From the NCBI RefSeq assembly GCF_019599145.1, contig NZ_CP080647.1:8308001-8372000 (forward strand): DNA of 64,000 nucleotides, in the 5' to 3' direction. Under the pieces are notes generated by a model. It was not told where the DNA came from, did not search any database, and saw only the letters and a list, made by a program, of their open reading frames with translations. Of the stretch, positions 8,710 through 18,533 are shown in pieces. Position 1 is the stretch's first letter. Every line of letters begins with the position of its first letter. Made by a program: the position numbers and the translations under genes. The stretch comes from Streptomyces akebiae. Its GTDB lineage: Bacteria > Actinomycetota > Actinomycetes > Streptomycetales > Streptomycetaceae.

Positions 8710-9381
8710 CTACTGCGCGCCGGGGCGCACCAGCCCGCTCTCGTACGCGTACACCGCCGCCTGCACCCGGTCCCGCAGCCCCAACTTCGTCAGCACATGG
8801 CCCACATGGGTCTTCACCGTGGTCTCGCTGACGAACAGATCGGCGGCGATCTCCGCGTTCGACAACCCCCGGGCCACCAGCTTCAGTACCTCGACCTCAC
8901 GGTCCGTCAGCGTGTGCAGCGTGTCCGGCACCGGCTCCTCGCCCGACGGCAGATGCACCGCGTACTTGTCGAGCAGCCGACGTGTGATGCTCGGCGCGAG
9001 CATCGCCTCCCCGTTCGCCACCACCCGGATCGCCTGCACCAACTCATTGGCCGGTGCGTCCTTCAACAGGAATCCGCTGGCCCCCGCCCGCAGCGCCTCG
9101 ACCACGTACTCGTCCAGATCGAACGTGGTCAGCACCAGCACCTTGGCCGGACCGTCCCGCCCGGGCCCGGTGATCTGACGGGTCGCCTCCACGCCGTCCA
9201 TCCGGGGCATCCGGATGTCCATCAGAACCACATCGGGCTGCAGCGCCCGCACCTGGTCGATCGCCTGGAGGCCGTCCCCGGCCTCCCCGACGACCGCGAG
9301 GTCCTGCTCCGCCTCCAGAATCATCCGGAACCCGGTACGCAGCAGCGGCTGGTCGTCGACCAGTAGGACGCGGATGGCCAC
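8710..9381 (-). CDS. NarL/LuxR-family response regulator
   Basis: This 223-residue two-component regulator has a receiver domain (residues 1-120) with acidic pocket Asp9-Asp10, phospho-acceptor Asp55 in VVLMDIRMP and the lysine of FLLKD. A LuxR-type helix-turn-helix follows at about residues 155-215 (LTDREVEVLKLVARGLSNAEIA). No histidine kinase gene lies beside it, so it is an orphan in this window. The GTG start is preceded by AAGGAG. The nuclease gene lies upstream on the same strand only 16 bases away, so the two may be co-transcribed. Confidence 0.92.
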   Translation of the reverse strand: MAIRVLLVDDQPLLRTGFRMILEAEQDLAVVGEAGDGLQAIDQVRALQPDVVLMDIRMPRMDGVEATRQITGPGRDGPAKVLVLTTFDLDEYVVEALRAGASGFLLKDAPANELVQAIRVVANGEAMLAPSITRRLLDKYAVHLPSGEEPVPDTLHTLTDREVEVLKLVARGLSNAEIAADLFVSETTVKTHVGHVLTKLGLRDRVQAAVYAYESGLVRPGAQ

Positions 9382-9396
9382 GAAAATCTCCTTCGG

Positions 9397-10320
9397 CTAG
9401 TCCGGCCCCATTCTGCCCTGCTCCTCACCGGCCGACTCCGGTGACCTCACCTGGAGGGGGTACGGCGGGGGAGTGCCGCCGAACTCCGGGCACACCGCCT
9501 GGTGATCGCACCAGCCGCACAGCTTCGTCGGCCGCGGCCGCCAGTCACCGCTCTCCGTGGCCAGCCGGATCGCCTCCCACAGCGCCAGCAGCTTGCGCTC
9601 CACCCGCTCCAGATCGGCGACCACGGGGTCGTACGTCAGCACATCACCGCTGCCGAGATAGACCAGCTGAAGACGGCGCGGCACCACCTGCTTCAGCCGC
9701 CACACCACCAGCGCGTAGAACTTCATCTGGAACAACGCGCCCTCGGCGTACTCCGGTCGCGGCGCCTTGCCCGTCTTGTAGTCGACGATCCGCACCTCGC
9801 CGGTGGGCGCCACGTCGACCCGGTCGATGATCCCGCGCAGTCTGAGCCCCGACTCCAGCTCCGCCTCCACGAACAACTCCCGCTCGGCGGGCTCCAACCG
9901 CGTCGGGTCCTCCAGCGTGAACCAGCGCTCCACCAGCCGCTCGGCCTCCGCCAGCCAGCGCGCCAGCCGCTCACCCTCGGCGTCGTCCGCGAACAGCTCC
10001 CCGACCTCCGGCCTGCTCTCCCGCAGCCGGTCCCACTGTCCGGGCACCAACGACCTCGCCCGCGGAGCCGTCCGCTCGGCCGCCGGCGCGTCGAAGAGTC
10101 TCTCCAGCACCGCGTGCACCAGCGTGCCGCGGGTCGCCGCCTCGCTCGGCTTCTCCGGCAGCCGGTCGATCACCCGGAACCGGTACAGCAGCGGGCACTG
10201 CATGAAGTCGCTGGCGCGCGACGGCGACAGCGAGGCAGGCGGCGCGGCGGCCCGCACGGCAGGGCGCTCGCCCTCGCCACCCACGGGAACGGCGGGGGTG
10301 CCGTCGGTGCTGGTTTCCAT
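9397..10320 (-). CDS. RecB/Cas4-like PD-(D/E)XK nuclease with Fe-S cysteine cluster
   Basis: The 307-residue protein resembles the nuclease domain of RecB/AddB. Visible parts are SRASDFMQCPLLYRFR (first cysteine), GTLVHAVLERLF (QhXXY-like helix), the catalytic IIDRVD ... IVDYKTGK, and a C-terminal cysteine set CGWCDHQAVC. Together with the early Cys these could hold a 4Fe-4S cluster, as in Cas4 and AddB. No CRISPR array is nearby, so a DNA-repair role is more likely than adaptation. The start at 10320 is the first ATG before the conserved region; the ribosome site is weak and an in-frame GTG lies six bases upstream. Confidence 0.82.
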   Translation of the reverse strand: METSTDGTPAVPVGGEGERPAVRAAAPPASLSPSRASDFMQCPLLYRFRVIDRLPEKPSEAATRGTLVHAVLERLFDAPAAERTAPRARSLVPGQWDRLRESRPEVGELFADDAEGERLARWLAEAERLVERWFTLEDPTRLEPAERELFVEAELESGLRLRGIIDRVDVAPTGEVRIVDYKTGKAPRPEYAEGALFQMKFYALVVWRLKQVVPRRLQLVYLGSGDVLTYDPVVADLERVERKLLALWEAIRLATESGDWRPRPTKLCGWCDHQAVCPEFGGTPPPYPLQVRSPESAGEEQGRMGPD

Positions 10321-10538
10321 GACCACAGACCATACGGCCCACCACTGACAGTGACAGCCACGGCCCCGTACGACCGCCGACCGACACCGCACCCGCCGAC
10401 ACCCGTGTGCCTGGTGCGACGCCGGGGAAAACAGAGGGGGTGCCGGGGCGGAACGCGCCCCGGTGACGGCATAGCATCGACAACAGACCCTTCCGCCCGG
10501 CCACCGGGTACGGAAGACGCTTCGAACGAGGGGACATC

Positions 10539-12161
10539 GTGGAGACGAGCGGCGGGAGCGGGCAGCCGCGGTCCGACAGCGAAGAGGCGCCCGAGGCCGC
10601 CCACCGCGACGCGACCGGAACACCGGCGAACCAGGACGCCCCCACCCCGACCGAGCCCCACCCCACCGTCGACGAGCCCGACGGCACCTCCTCGGAAGAC
10701 ACCCCCGACACGGCCGCGGCCCCGGCCGCCGACCGCGACGAGGCCCCTGACGGCGGCGAAGCCTCCCATGACGGCGTCACAGCCGATCACGGCCAGGCGC
10801 CTGACACCGCGACGCCCGCCGATGCCGACGTGACCAAGCCGCCGAGCGACCCGCCGACGGCCTCGACCCCCGCCGACCCGGACAAGGCACGCGCACCCGC
10901 CGACCTGACCAAAGCACCCGCCCCGGCGGACGAACCGGAGCGCACCGCGAGGTCCACGAGCCCCTTCGCCCACCCGGACGCCGCACCCAAGCCCCCCGAG
11001 CGCCCCAAGGAGCCCGGCGGCGGCATCCTCATGGGCCGTCCCTTCGGCGTGCCCGTGTACGTCGCACCCAGCTGGTTCCTGGTCGCCGCCCTGATCACCT
11101 GGGTCTTCGGCGGCCAACTCGACCGCGTCCTGCCCGAACTCGGCGCCGCCCGCTACCTCGTGGCCCTGTTCTTCGCCGTCGCCTTCTACGGCTCCGTACT
11201 CGTCCACGAACTCGCCCACACCATCGCCGCCCTGCGCTACAAGCTGCCCGTGCGCCGCATCCAGCTGCAGTTCTTCGGCGGTGTCTCCGAGATCGAGAAG
11301 GAGTCCGAGACCCCGGGCCGCGAGTTCGTCCTCGCCTTCGTGGGCCCCCTCCTCTCCCTGATCCTCGCGGGCGTCTTCTACGTCGGCCTGCTGGCCGTCG
11401 AACCGGGCACCGTCCCGGGCGTCCTGCTCGCCGGTCTGATGGTCTCCAACCTGATCGTGGCCGCGTTCAACCTGCTCCCCGGCCTGCCCCTCGACGGCGG
11501 CCGCATGCTCCGCGCCGTCGTCTGGAAGATCACCGGCAAGCCCATGAGCGGCACCGTCGCCGCGGCCTGGGTCGGCCGAGCCCTCGCCGTCTCCGTCCTC
11601 ATCGGACTCCCGCTGCTGACCCAGTCCGGCCTGCTGGGCTCCGCCGCCGAGGACAGCGTCGGCATGGACACCGTCCTGGACGCCCTGCTCGCAGCGATCC
11701 TCGCCGCCATCATCTGGACCGGCGCCGGCAACAGCCTCCGCATGGCCCGCCTGCGCGAACACCTGCCCGAACTCCAGGCCCGCGCCCTCACCCGCCGCGC
11801 CGTCCCCGTCGAGACCGACACCCCCCTCTCCGAGGCCCTCCGCCGCGCCAACGAGGCCGGCGCCCGCGCCCTCGTCGTCGTCGACCCCGACGGCGAGCCC
11901 CTCTCCCTCGTCCGCGAGGCCGCCATCGTCGGTGTCCCCGAACACCGCCGCCCCTGGGTCGCCGTCAGCGGCCTCGCCCAGGACCTCACCGACGGCATGC
12001 GCGTCTCCGCCGAACTCGCCGGCGAAGAGCTCCTCGACGCCCTCCGCGCGGCGCCGGCCACGGAGTACCTGGTGGTGGAGGACTCGGGCGAGATCTACGG
12101 CGTCCTGTCCGCGGCCGACGTGGAACGCGCTTTCGTCAAGGCGATGGCCAGGCCTTCCTGA
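10539..12161 (+). CDS. Site-2 protease family M50 membrane metalloprotease with CBS domains
   Basis: The 540-residue protein starts with about 160 residues of Pro/Ala/Asp-rich disordered sequence, then a polytopic membrane domain with zinc motif HELAH at residues 223-227 and the second ligand in LPLDGGRM (Asp319). The C-terminal third, from about residue 410, looks like two CBS modules. M50 proteases cut transmembrane substrates such as anti-sigma factors. The GTG start follows GAGGGGACATC. It is divergent from the nuclease gene. The long charged N-terminus is unusual for the family core but common in actinobacterial versions. Confidence 0.87.
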   Translation: METSGGSGQPRSDSEEAPEAAHRDATGTPANQDAPTPTEPHPTVDEPDGTSSEDTPDTAAAPAADRDEAPDGGEASHDGVTADHGQAPDTATPADADVTKPPSDPPTASTPADPDKARAPADLTKAPAPADEPERTARSTSPFAHPDAAPKPPERPKEPGGGILMGRPFGVPVYVAPSWFLVAALITWVFGGQLDRVLPELGAARYLVALFFAVAFYGSVLVHELAHTIAALRYKLPVRRIQLQFFGGVSEIEKESETPGREFVLAFVGPLLSLILAGVFYVGLLAVEPGTVPGVLLAGLMVSNLIVAAFNLLPGLPLDGGRMLRAVVWKITGKPMSGTVAAAWVGRALAVSVLIGLPLLTQSGLLGSAAEDSVGMDTVLDALLAAILAAIIWTGAGNSLRMARLREHLPELQARALTRRAVPVETDTPLSEALRRANEAGARALVVVDPDGEPLSLVREAAIVGVPEHRRPWVAVSGLAQDLTDGMRVSAELAGEELLDALRAAPATEYLVVEDSGEIYGVLSAADVERAFVKAMARPS

Positions 12162-12231
12162 CTCCGGCACGCGCGGCGCCCTCAAGGGGCGGGGCGCCCG
12201 CACCATGGTCCTCGGCCCTCCTAAACGCCGG

Positions 12232-12237
12232 TAGGCT
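12232..12237 (+). promoter_or_regulatory. -10 box TAGGCT for leaderless trmI transcript
   Basis: TAGGCT ends exactly six bases before the trmI ATG, so transcription would begin at or next to the start codon. No ribosome site exists between them. The -35 is not clear. Confidence 0.6.
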
Positions 12238-12243
12238 GGTCAC

Positions 12244-13146
12244 ATGTCCGAACCGACCGGTGCCGCCCGCCGTCGCGGGCCCTTCAAGGTCGGGGACCAG
12301 GTCCAGCTCACCGACCCCAAGGGACGCCACTACACGTTCACGCTCGAAGAGGGAAAGAACTTCCACACCCACAAGGGTTCCTTCCCGCACGACGAGCTGA
12401 TCGGTGCTCCCGAGGGCAGTGTTGTCCGCACCACGGGGAACGTCGCCTACCTGGCGCTCCGCCCCCTGCTCCCCGACTACGTCCTGTCCATGCCCCGCGG
12501 CGCAGCCGTGGTCTACCCCAAGGACGCGGGGCAGATCCTCGCCTTCGCCGACATCTTCCCCGGCGCCCGCGTCGTCGAGGCCGGCGTCGGCTCCGGCTCG
12601 CTCAGCAGCTTCCTGCTGCGCGCCATCGGCGACCAGGGCATGCTGCACAGCTACGAGCGCCGCGCCGACTTCGCCGAGATCGCCCAGGCCAACGTGGAGC
12701 GCTACTTCGGCGGCCCCCACCCCGCCTGGCAGCTCACCGTCGGCGACCTCCAGGACAACCTGAGCGACACCGAGGTCGACCGCGTCATCCTCGACATGCT
12801 CGCCCCCTGGGAATGCCTGGAGGCCGTCTCCAAGGCCCTCGTCCCCGGCGGCATCGTCTGCTGCTACGTGGCCACCACCACCCAGCTCGCCCGGACCGTC
12901 GAGTCCATCCGCGAGATCGGCTGCTTCAACGAGCCGAGCGCCTGGGAGTCGATGATCCGCAACTGGCACATCGAGGGCCTGGCCGTCCGCCCGGACCACC
13001 GCATGATCGGCCACACCGGCTTCCTGCTCACCGCCCGGCGCCTCGCCGACGGCGTCGAGCCCCCCATGCGCCGCCGCCGCCCCGCCAAGGGCGCCTACGG
13101 CGAGGACTACTCCGGCCCCAACGCCGACGGCGGCTCCGGCCGCTGA
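12244..13146 (+). CDS. trmI: tRNA (adenine-58-N1)-methyltransferase TrmI
   Basis: The 300-residue class I SAM-dependent methyltransferase modifies A58 in the T-loop of tRNAs. The N-terminal beta domain (KVGDQVQLTDPKGRHYTFTL) is followed by the SAM-binding loop VVEAGVGSGSLS near residue 110, the acidic LHSYERR that binds the ribose, and a catalytic-region DMLAPWE. The length fits actinobacterial TrmI. This gene sits just upstream of the proteasome ATPase in many actinobacteria, as here. The transcript is probably leaderless. Confidence 0.92.
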   Translation: MSEPTGAARRRGPFKVGDQVQLTDPKGRHYTFTLEEGKNFHTHKGSFPHDELIGAPEGSVVRTTGNVAYLALRPLLPDYVLSMPRGAAVVYPKDAGQILAFADIFPGARVVEAGVGSGSLSSFLLRAIGDQGMLHSYERRADFAEIAQANVERYFGGPHPAWQLTVGDLQDNLSDTEVDRVILDMLAPWECLEAVSKALVPGGIVCCYVATTTQLARTVESIREIGCFNEPSAWESMIRNWHIEGLAVRPDHRMIGHTGFLLTARRLADGVEPPMRRRRPAKGAYGEDYSGPNADGGSGR

Positions 13147-13173
13147 CCCGACGTACGACGAACGCGCCCTTGA

Positions 13174-13218
13174 CGTGGCCGAGTTCCCCGCAGCGCCCGG
13201 GAACTCGGCCACGGCGCT
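13174..13218 (+). terminator. trmI terminator
   Basis: CGTGGCCGAGTTCCC pairs perfectly with GGGAACTCGGCCACG over 15 bp, and the stem is followed by GCGCTTT. It starts 28 bases after the trmI stop. Confidence 0.85.
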
Positions 13219-13340
13219 TTCCCGTTGACGCGCCACCGAAAAGCTGTGGGAACCACGTACCCCGCCGTTCCACCCCACTGTGACGTGTGGCACCATGCGG
13301 GTCATCCCAACCGGCACAGCACCCTCAGGAGACGCTCCTA

Positions 13341-13916
13341 GTGCAGCAATCCGCCGTCCCGGAACTGGCACACGCGCACACCCGCCCCATCCACTGGCTC
13401 GCCACGGCCACCGCCCTCGCCGGTGTCGTCGCCCTGTCGTCCGCCCTCCAGCCCGACGCGGCGAGAGCGGCCCAGCCGGCCCCCGAGACCGCCCCGGCCC
13501 CCGTCGCCGTGGCGCCCCCCGACCCCACCGAGGTGGACCTCCCGCTCGACTGCGGGCCCGTCGGCGTAGTCGTGAAGAAAAAGGGCTCGGCAGACCTCGA
13601 CGGGGACGGTCGCCCCGAGACCGTGGCCGTCGTCCACTGCGACGCCAGCATGGGCACCCCACCCGACGGCGTGTACGTGCTCACCCGCTCCACCGACGCC
13701 GCGCAGCCCCGGGTCGTCGCCACCCTGGTGAACCCCAAGGACCGCACCACCGTCTCCGACTTCGCCGTCCGTGACGCCGCCGTCACCGCCACCCTGCACG
13801 GCTACTCGTCGGCCGAGGTCCCCAACTGCTGCCCGGACGTCACCGACCCCGTCAAGTGGCAGTGGAAGAACGGGGCGTTCGTGCGCTCCACGCCCGCCGG
13901 GGCACAAAGCGTCTGA
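13341..13916 (+). CDS. Secreted conserved protein of unknown function with a DLDGDG repeat-like motif
   Basis: I do not recognise a named family. The 191-residue product has an N-terminal export signal (hydrophobic stretch about residues 18-37, likely cleavage after ARA near residue 44) and then a mature domain with SADLDGDGRPETVAVVHC. That motif resembles the calcium-binding FG-GAP/EF-type loops seen in secreted actinobacterial proteins. Cysteines at CGPV, VVHC and NCC could form disulfides. The GTG at 13341 follows CAGGAGAC. It lies alone between trmI and the convergent ferredoxin gene. Confidence 0.72.
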   Translation: MQQSAVPELAHAHTRPIHWLATATALAGVVALSSALQPDAARAAQPAPETAPAPVAVAPPDPTEVDLPLDCGPVGVVVKKKGSADLDGDGRPETVAVVHCDASMGTPPDGVYVLTRSTDAAQPRVVATLVNPKDRTTVSDFAVRDAAVTATLHGYSSAEVPNCCPDVTDPVKWQWKNGAFVRSTPAGAQSV

Positions 13917-13987
13917 CATCGGTCGTCCCCGGGGCGAACGAGAAGTGATCACTCGGCAAACCCGGTGTGAGAAAGCAGACACAGGGC

Positions 13988-14019
13988 GACGCGGAGTGCC
14001 TGTCAGGTCACTCCGCGTC
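13988..14019. terminator. Hairpin between convergent genes, overlapping the ferredoxin stop
   Basis: GACGCGGAGTG (13988-13998) pairs with CACTCCGCGTC (14009-14019). The right arm includes the end of the ferredoxin coding region, so it can terminate both converging transcripts. Confidence 0.6.
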
Positions 14020-14313
14020 AGGTCCGAAGACCTCGACCCTGTCCGAAACGCGACGTACATGGATGCACTCGCCCGGACACTCCTTCGCCGAGTCCACCAC
14101 GTCCGTGAGAAGCGGCAGCGGAACGGGCGTTGTCGCCCCCGGGGCCTGCAGCAACTCGTCCCCCGGACTCTTCACATAGGCCAGTCCGTCGATGTCCAGC
14201 TCGAACACCTCGGGCGCGTACTGCACGCAGATGCCGTCACCGGTGCAGAGGTCCTGGTCGATCCAGACCTCGAGCGCCTCGCCCGCGGCCGTGGCCTCCT
14301 GCTGCACGCTCAT
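14008..14313 (-). CDS. Small ferredoxin (3Fe-4S/4Fe-4S type)
   Basis: The 101-residue cytoplasmic electron carrier has the single-cluster pattern DQDLCTGDGIC ... CPGECI: Cys, then Cys five residues on, and a late Cys-Pro with a further Cys. This is the arrangement of streptomycete ferredoxins that serve cytochrome P450s and other reductases. The ATG follows AGGAGAG. A ferredoxin at this spot next to arc is what I recall for Streptomyces. Its partner is unknown; the P450 of the conservon is 30 kb away. Confidence 0.88.
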   Translation of the reverse strand: MSVQQEATAAGEALEVWIDQDLCTGDGICVQYAPEVFELDIDGLAYVKSPGDELLQAPGATTPVPLPLLTDVVDSAKECPGECIHVRRVSDRVEVFGPDAE

Positions 14314-14538
14314 CTCTCCTGCCGCCTCACGCGTCGGGTCAATCGTCGAGTCATTCGTCGAGCCGGTCGGGAACGATGCAGGCTCTGACGGGTGTTGAAC
14401 ACTTCGACCCTACCCGGGGCCGCTTCCCAATCATGTTCGGTGGGTATTCCCCTGGCGTGAGGGAGAGCGCAAGGGTGAAGATCGGACACACCCCGACCGT
14501 CTTTGTGATCTAGGGGTTTCAATCGACACCCACCCAGG

Positions 14539-14544
14539 TAGGGT
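14539..14544 (+). promoter_or_regulatory. -10 box TAGGGT for arc
   Basis: TAGGGT lies 39 bases before the arc start, in the 269-base divergent region between ferredoxin and arc. A weak -35 (TTTCAA, 14517-14522) is 16 bases upstream. Confidence 0.45.
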
Positions 14545-14582
14545 CTGGAAGCGTCCAGCTCCCCTTGGAGGAGGTGAGGACC

Positions 14583-16349
14583 GTGGCAGCCCACGACGAC
14601 GACATGAACCGCGGCATCCGCCCGGGACGAGGGTCCGACGACCCTGCCGGGCAGATTGCCTACCTTGAGCAGGAGATCGCCGTCCTGCGACGCAAGCTCG
14701 CCGACTCTCCGCGACACACGAGGATTCTCGAAGAGCGGATCGTCGAGCTGCAGACCAATCTGGCCGGCGTGTCCGCACAGAACGAGCGGCTCGCCAACAC
14801 GCTCCGTGAGGCCCGCGACCAGATCGTGGCCCTCAAGGAGGAAGTCGACCGGCTCGCACAGCCGCCGGCCGGCTTCGGTGTCTTCCTCACGGCGAACGAG
14901 GACGGCACGGCCGACATCTTCACCGGAGGCCGAAAGCTCCGGGTGAACGTCAGCCCCAGCGTCGACCTGGAAGAGCTCCGGCGAGGCCAGGAAGTGATGC
15001 TCAACGAAGCTCTCAACGTGGTCGAGGCCATGGAGTTCGAGAGCGTCGGCGACATCGTCACCCTCAAGGAGATCCTCGAGGACGGCGAGCGAGCCCTCGT
15101 GCAGGGGCACACCGACGAGGAACGGGTGGTGCGGCTCGCCGAGCCACTGCTGGACATCACCATCCGCCCCGGCGACGCCCTCCTGCTCGAACCCCGCTCC
15201 GGCTACGTCTACGAGGTCGTGCCCAAGAGCGAGGTCGAGGAACTCGTCCTCGAAGAGGTCCCCGACATCGGGTACGAGCAGATCGGTGGCCTCGGCAACC
15301 AGATCGAGATGATCCGCGACGCGGTCGAGCTCCCGTACCTCTACCCGGACCTGTTCAAGGAGCACGAACTGCGCCCGCCCAAGGGTGTCCTGCTCTACGG
15401 ACCCCCCGGATGCGGCAAGACGCTCATCGCCAAGGCCGTGGCCAACTCACTGGCCAAGAAGGTCGCCGAAGTCACCGGCCAGGCCCAGGGCAAGAGCTTC
15501 TTCCTCAACATCAAGGGCCCCGAGCTCCTCAACAAGTACGTCGGCGAGACCGAGCGACAGATCCGCCTCGTCTTCCAGCGTGCGAGGGAGAAGGCCAGCG
15601 AGGGCACCCCCGTCATCGTCTTCTTCGACGAGATGGAATCCCTCTTCCGCACCCGCGGATCCGGTGTCAGCTCGGACGTGGAGAACACCATCGTCCCGCA
15701 GCTGCTCGCCGAGATCGACGGCGTGGAAGGCCTGCAGAACGTCGTGGTCATCGGCGCCTCCAACCGCGAGGACATGATCGACCCCGCCATCCTGCGCCCC
15801 GGCCGGCTCGACGTGAAGATCAAGATCGAGCGCCCGGACGCCGAAGCGGCCAAGGACATCTTCCAGAAGTACCTCACCGAGCGTCTCCCCCTCCACACGG
15901 ACGACCTCGGCGAACACGGCGGCTCCAAGACCACCACCGTCCAGAGCATGATCCAGACGGCGGTCGAACACATGTACGCCGAATCCGAGGAGAACCGCTT
16001 CCTGGAAGTCACCTACGCCAACGGCGACAAGGAAGTCCTCTACTTCAAGGACTTCAACTCCGGCGCCATGATCGAGAACATCGTCGGCCGCGCCAAGAAA
16101 ATGGCGATCAAGGACTTCCTCGACAAGAACCAGAAGGGCCTCCGCGTCTCCCACCTGCTCCAGGCCTGCGTGGACGAGTTCAAGGAGAACGAGGACCTGC
16201 CCAACACCACCAACCCGGACGACTGGGCCCGAATCTCTGGAAAGAAGGGCGAACGGATCGTCTACATCCGTACGCTGATCACCGGAAAGCAGGGCGCCGA
16301 TACCGGACGCTCCATCGACACGGTGGCGAACACCGGACAGTACCTGTAA
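14583..16349 (+). CDS. arc: Proteasome-associated AAA ATPase ARC (Mpa)
   Basis: The 588-residue hexameric unfoldase recognises pupylated proteins and threads them into the 20S proteasome. An N-terminal coiled coil (about residues 20-90, for Pup binding) is followed by OB folds (90-240) and the AAA domain with Walker A GPPGCGKT, Walker B VIVFFDE and the arginine-finger region. The C-terminus ends GQYL, the docking motif that opens the proteasome gate. The GTG at 14583 follows GAGGTGAGG; a longer reading from a TTG at 14565 would overlap the ribosome site. Confidence 0.96.
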   Translation: MAAHDDDMNRGIRPGRGSDDPAGQIAYLEQEIAVLRRKLADSPRHTRILEERIVELQTNLAGVSAQNERLANTLREARDQIVALKEEVDRLAQPPAGFGVFLTANEDGTADIFTGGRKLRVNVSPSVDLEELRRGQEVMLNEALNVVEAMEFESVGDIVTLKEILEDGERALVQGHTDEERVVRLAEPLLDITIRPGDALLLEPRSGYVYEVVPKSEVEELVLEEVPDIGYEQIGGLGNQIEMIRDAVELPYLYPDLFKEHELRPPKGVLLYGPPGCGKTLIAKAVANSLAKKVAEVTGQAQGKSFFLNIKGPELLNKYVGETERQIRLVFQRAREKASEGTPVIVFFDEMESLFRTRGSGVSSDVENTIVPQLLAEIDGVEGLQNVVVIGASNREDMIDPAILRPGRLDVKIKIERPDAEAAKDIFQKYLTERLPLHTDDLGEHGGSKTTTVQSMIQTAVEHMYAESEENRFLEVTYANGDKEVLYFKDFNSGAMIENIVGRAKKMAIKDFLDKNQKGLRVSHLLQACVDEFKENEDLPNTTNPDDWARISGKKGERIVYIRTLITGKQGADTGRSIDTVANTGQYL

Positions 16350-16358
16350 AACACAGGG

Positions 16359-16400
16359 CGGCTGCGGGTGCCCTCAATGGGTACCCGCAGCCGACTGTTT
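16359..16400 (+). terminator. arc terminator
   Basis: CGGCTGCGGGT pairs with ACCCGCAGCCG, extended by a further CCC/GGG, and the stem is followed within a few bases by GTTTT. This is one of the few hairpins here with a T-run. Confidence 0.85.
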
Positions 16401-16463
16401 TCCAGGGACAAGCCGGAGCAAGGCAATGACGCAAATGATCTCCCCACCAGCGCGAAGCCGTTC

Positions 16464-16469
16464 TAGGCT
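16464..16469 (+). promoter_or_regulatory. -10 box TAGGCT for dop
   Basis: TAGGCT lies after the arc terminator and 114 bases before the dop start. No good -35 is visible. It implies that dop is transcribed separately from arc, with a leader of about 110 bases. Confidence 0.45.
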
Positions 16470-16583
16470 CGTTCGTACCGCCGAGTCGCGCAGTGCGGGG
16501 ACGGGCACCGCACACGCACCGGAGCGCCAGCGGTACTTGAGCAGCGTCCCCGACCGAGGACGCCGCCGGGCAAGGAGGGCCGC

Positions 16584-18095
16584 ATGACCGTACGGCGAGT
16601 AATGGGCATCGAGACGGAGTACGGGATCTCCGTCCCCGGCCACCCCAATGCCAATGCCATGCTCACCTCGTCCCAGATCGTCAACGCCTACGCAGCGGCG
16701 ATGCACCGGGCCCGCCGGGCCCGCTGGGACTTCGAGGAGGAGAACCCGCTGCGGGACGCGCGAGGCTTCGACCTCGCCCGCGAGGCCGCCGACTCCAGCC
16801 AGCTCACCGACGAGGACATCGGCCTCGCCAATGTCATCCTCACCAACGGCGCGCGGCTCTACGTCGACCACGCCCACCCCGAATACAGCGCCCCCGAGGT
16901 CACCAACCCCCTGGACGCCGTCCTGTGGGACAAGGCCGGCGAGCGCATCATGGCCGAAGCCGCCGAACGCGCGGCACAGCTTCCCGGCGCCCAGCCGATC
17001 CACCTCTACAAGAACAACACCGACAACAAGGGCGCCTCCTACGGCACGCACGAGAACTACCTGATGAAGCGGGAGACCGCCTTCTCGGACATCGTGCGCC
17101 ACCTGACCCCCTTCTTCGTCTCTCGTCAGGTCTTCGCCGGCGCCGGCCGCGTCGGCATCGGCCAGGACGGCCACGAACACGGCTTCCAGCTCAGCCAGCG
17201 CGCCGACTACTTCGAGGTCGAGGTCGGCCTGGAGACCACGCTGAAGCGCCCCATCATCAACACCCGCGACGAACCCCACGCGGACGCGGAGAAGTACCGC
17301 CGCCTCCACGTGATCATCGGCGACGCGAACCTCTCGGAGATCTCGACCTACCTGAAGCTGGGCACGACAGCCCTGGTCCTCTCCATGATCGAGGACGGCT
17401 TCATCGCCGTCGACCTGGCCGTCGACCAGCCCGTACGCACCCTCCATCAGGTCTCGCACGACCCGACCCTGCAACGCCTGGTCACCCTCCGCAGCGGGCG
17501 CACACTGACCGCCGTGCAGCTCCAGATGGAGTACTACGAGCTGTCGCGCAAGTACGTGGAGGAGCGGTTCGGGGCCGACGCGGACGATCAGACCAAGGAC
17601 GTCCTGAGCAGGTGGGAGGACACCCTCAACCGGCTCGAGAACGACCCGATGAGCCTCTCCGGGGAACTGGACTGGGTCGCCAAGCGAGAGCTGATGGAGG
17701 GCTACAGGCGCCGCGACAGCCTCGACTGGGACGCCGCCCGGCTGCACCTCGTCGACCTGCAGTACGCCGACGTGCGCGCCGAGAAGGGCCTCTACAACCG
17801 TCTCGCGGCCCGCGGCAAGATGAAGCGGCTCCTGACCGAGGCGGACGTCGACCGGGCCCGTACGAAGCCGCCGGAGGACACCCGCGCGTACTTCCGCGGT
17901 CGCTGTCTGGAGCAGTACGCGGACGACGTCGCGGCGGCCTCCTGGGACTCGGTGATCTTCGACCTCCCGGGCCGGGACTCGCTCCAGCGCGTTCCAACCC
18001 TCGAACCGCTTCGCGGAACGCGAAATCACGTCAAGGAGCTGCTGGACCGCTGCCGCACGGCAGAAGACCTGGTCAGGGTACTTTCCGGCCACTGA
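16584..18095 (+). CDS. dop: Depupylase / Pup deamidase Dop
   Basis: The 503-residue glutamine-synthetase-fold enzyme removes Pup from lysines and can deamidate Pup ending in Gln. The N-terminal GIETEYG is followed by the extra 'Dop loop' (about residues 38-78, rich in Ala/Arg/Asp) that is missing from PafA, then the nucleotide- and metal-binding segments YKNNTDNKG and [18 protein letters not shown]. The ATG follows CAAGGAGGG. Its paralogue pafA lies 6.6 kb downstream. Pup here ends in Glu, so depupylation is the activity likely needed. Confidence 0.95.
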   Translation: MTVRRVMGIETEYGISVPGHPNANAMLTSSQIVNAYAAAMHRARRARWDFEEENPLRDARGFDLAREAADSSQLTDEDIGLANVILTNGARLYVDHAHPEYSAPEVTNPLDAVLWDKAGERIMAEAAERAAQLPGAQPIHLYKNNTDNKGASYGTHENYLMKRETAFSDIVRHLTPFFVSRQVFAGAGRVGIGQDGHEHGFQLSQRADYFEVEVGLETTLKRPIINTRDEPHADAEKYRRLHVIIGDANLSEISTYLKLGTTALVLSMIEDGFIAVDLAVDQPVRTLHQVSHDPTLQRLVTLRSGRTLTAVQLQMEYYELSRKYVEERFGADADDQTKDVLSRWEDTLNRLENDPMSLSGELDWVAKRELMEGYRRRDSLDWDAARLHLVDLQYADVRAEKGLYNRLAARGKMKRLLTEADVDRARTKPPEDTRAYFRGRCLEQYADDVAAASWDSVIFDLPGRDSLQRVPTLEPLRGTRNHVKELLDRCRTAEDLVRVLSGH

Positions 18096-18208
18096 ACCGC
18101 GCTTCAATCGTGATCAGCGGGGCAGGGTGGAAACACCGCCGTCCGGGAATCATCGAGGTGGCCCCCGGACGTTGTGGAAACGACGGGGCCAATGTCGGAC
18201 CCGGCTTG

Positions 18209-18214
18209 TAGGGT
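18209..18214 (+). promoter_or_regulatory. -10 box TAGGGT for the pup operon
   Basis: TAGGGT is 70 bases before the pup start and 113 bases after the dop stop, consistent with an own promoter for pup-endonuclease-prcB-prcA. The -35 is unclear. Confidence 0.45.
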
Positions 18215-18284
18215 CTGATCATCACCGATCGGCAGGAAAGCCGACCTGCCGACCATGTCGGGCAAACAGAGCGGGGTGAGGGTT

Positions 18285-18500
18285 ATGGCGACCAAGGACA
18301 CCGGCGGCGGCCAGCAGAAGGCCACCCGTTCCACGGAGGAGACCGAGGCGGCGCCGGAGGCGCAGGCCTCGGAGGACCTCAAGGAACGCCAGGAGAAGCT
18401 GAGCGACGACGTGGACTCGGTTCTGGACGAAATCGATGATGTGCTCGAAGAGAACGCCGAGGACTTCGTTCGGTCATTCGTTCAGAAAGGTGGCGAGTGA
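18285..18500 (+). CDS. pup: Prokaryotic ubiquitin-like protein Pup
   Basis: The 71-residue, mostly disordered, acidic protein is attached through its C-terminus to target lysines. The central helix region LKERQEKLSDDVDSVLDEID binds the ARC coiled coil. The last three residues are Gly-Gly-Glu (codons GGT GGC GAG), so it is ready for ligation without prior deamidation. The ATG at 18285 matches known Pup N-termini (MATKDTGGGQQ). It is first in a run with the endonuclease gene and prcBA. Confidence 0.96.
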   Translation: MATKDTGGGQQKATRSTEETEAAPEAQASEDLKERQEKLSDDVDSVLDEIDDVLEENAEDFVRSFVQKGGE

Positions 18501-18533
18501 CCTTCGAATCGAAGGTTGCTGGGGCTGCCTCGG

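Noticed and set aside
9397..10320. Cas4-like nuclease as sign of a CRISPR system
   Set aside because: No repeat-spacer array or other cas genes are present; RecB-like nucleases of this type are common housekeeping genes in actinobacteria.
10170..12206. Long antisense frame over the site-2 protease gene
   Set aside because: No family features; the sense frame has HELAH, DGG and CBS modules.
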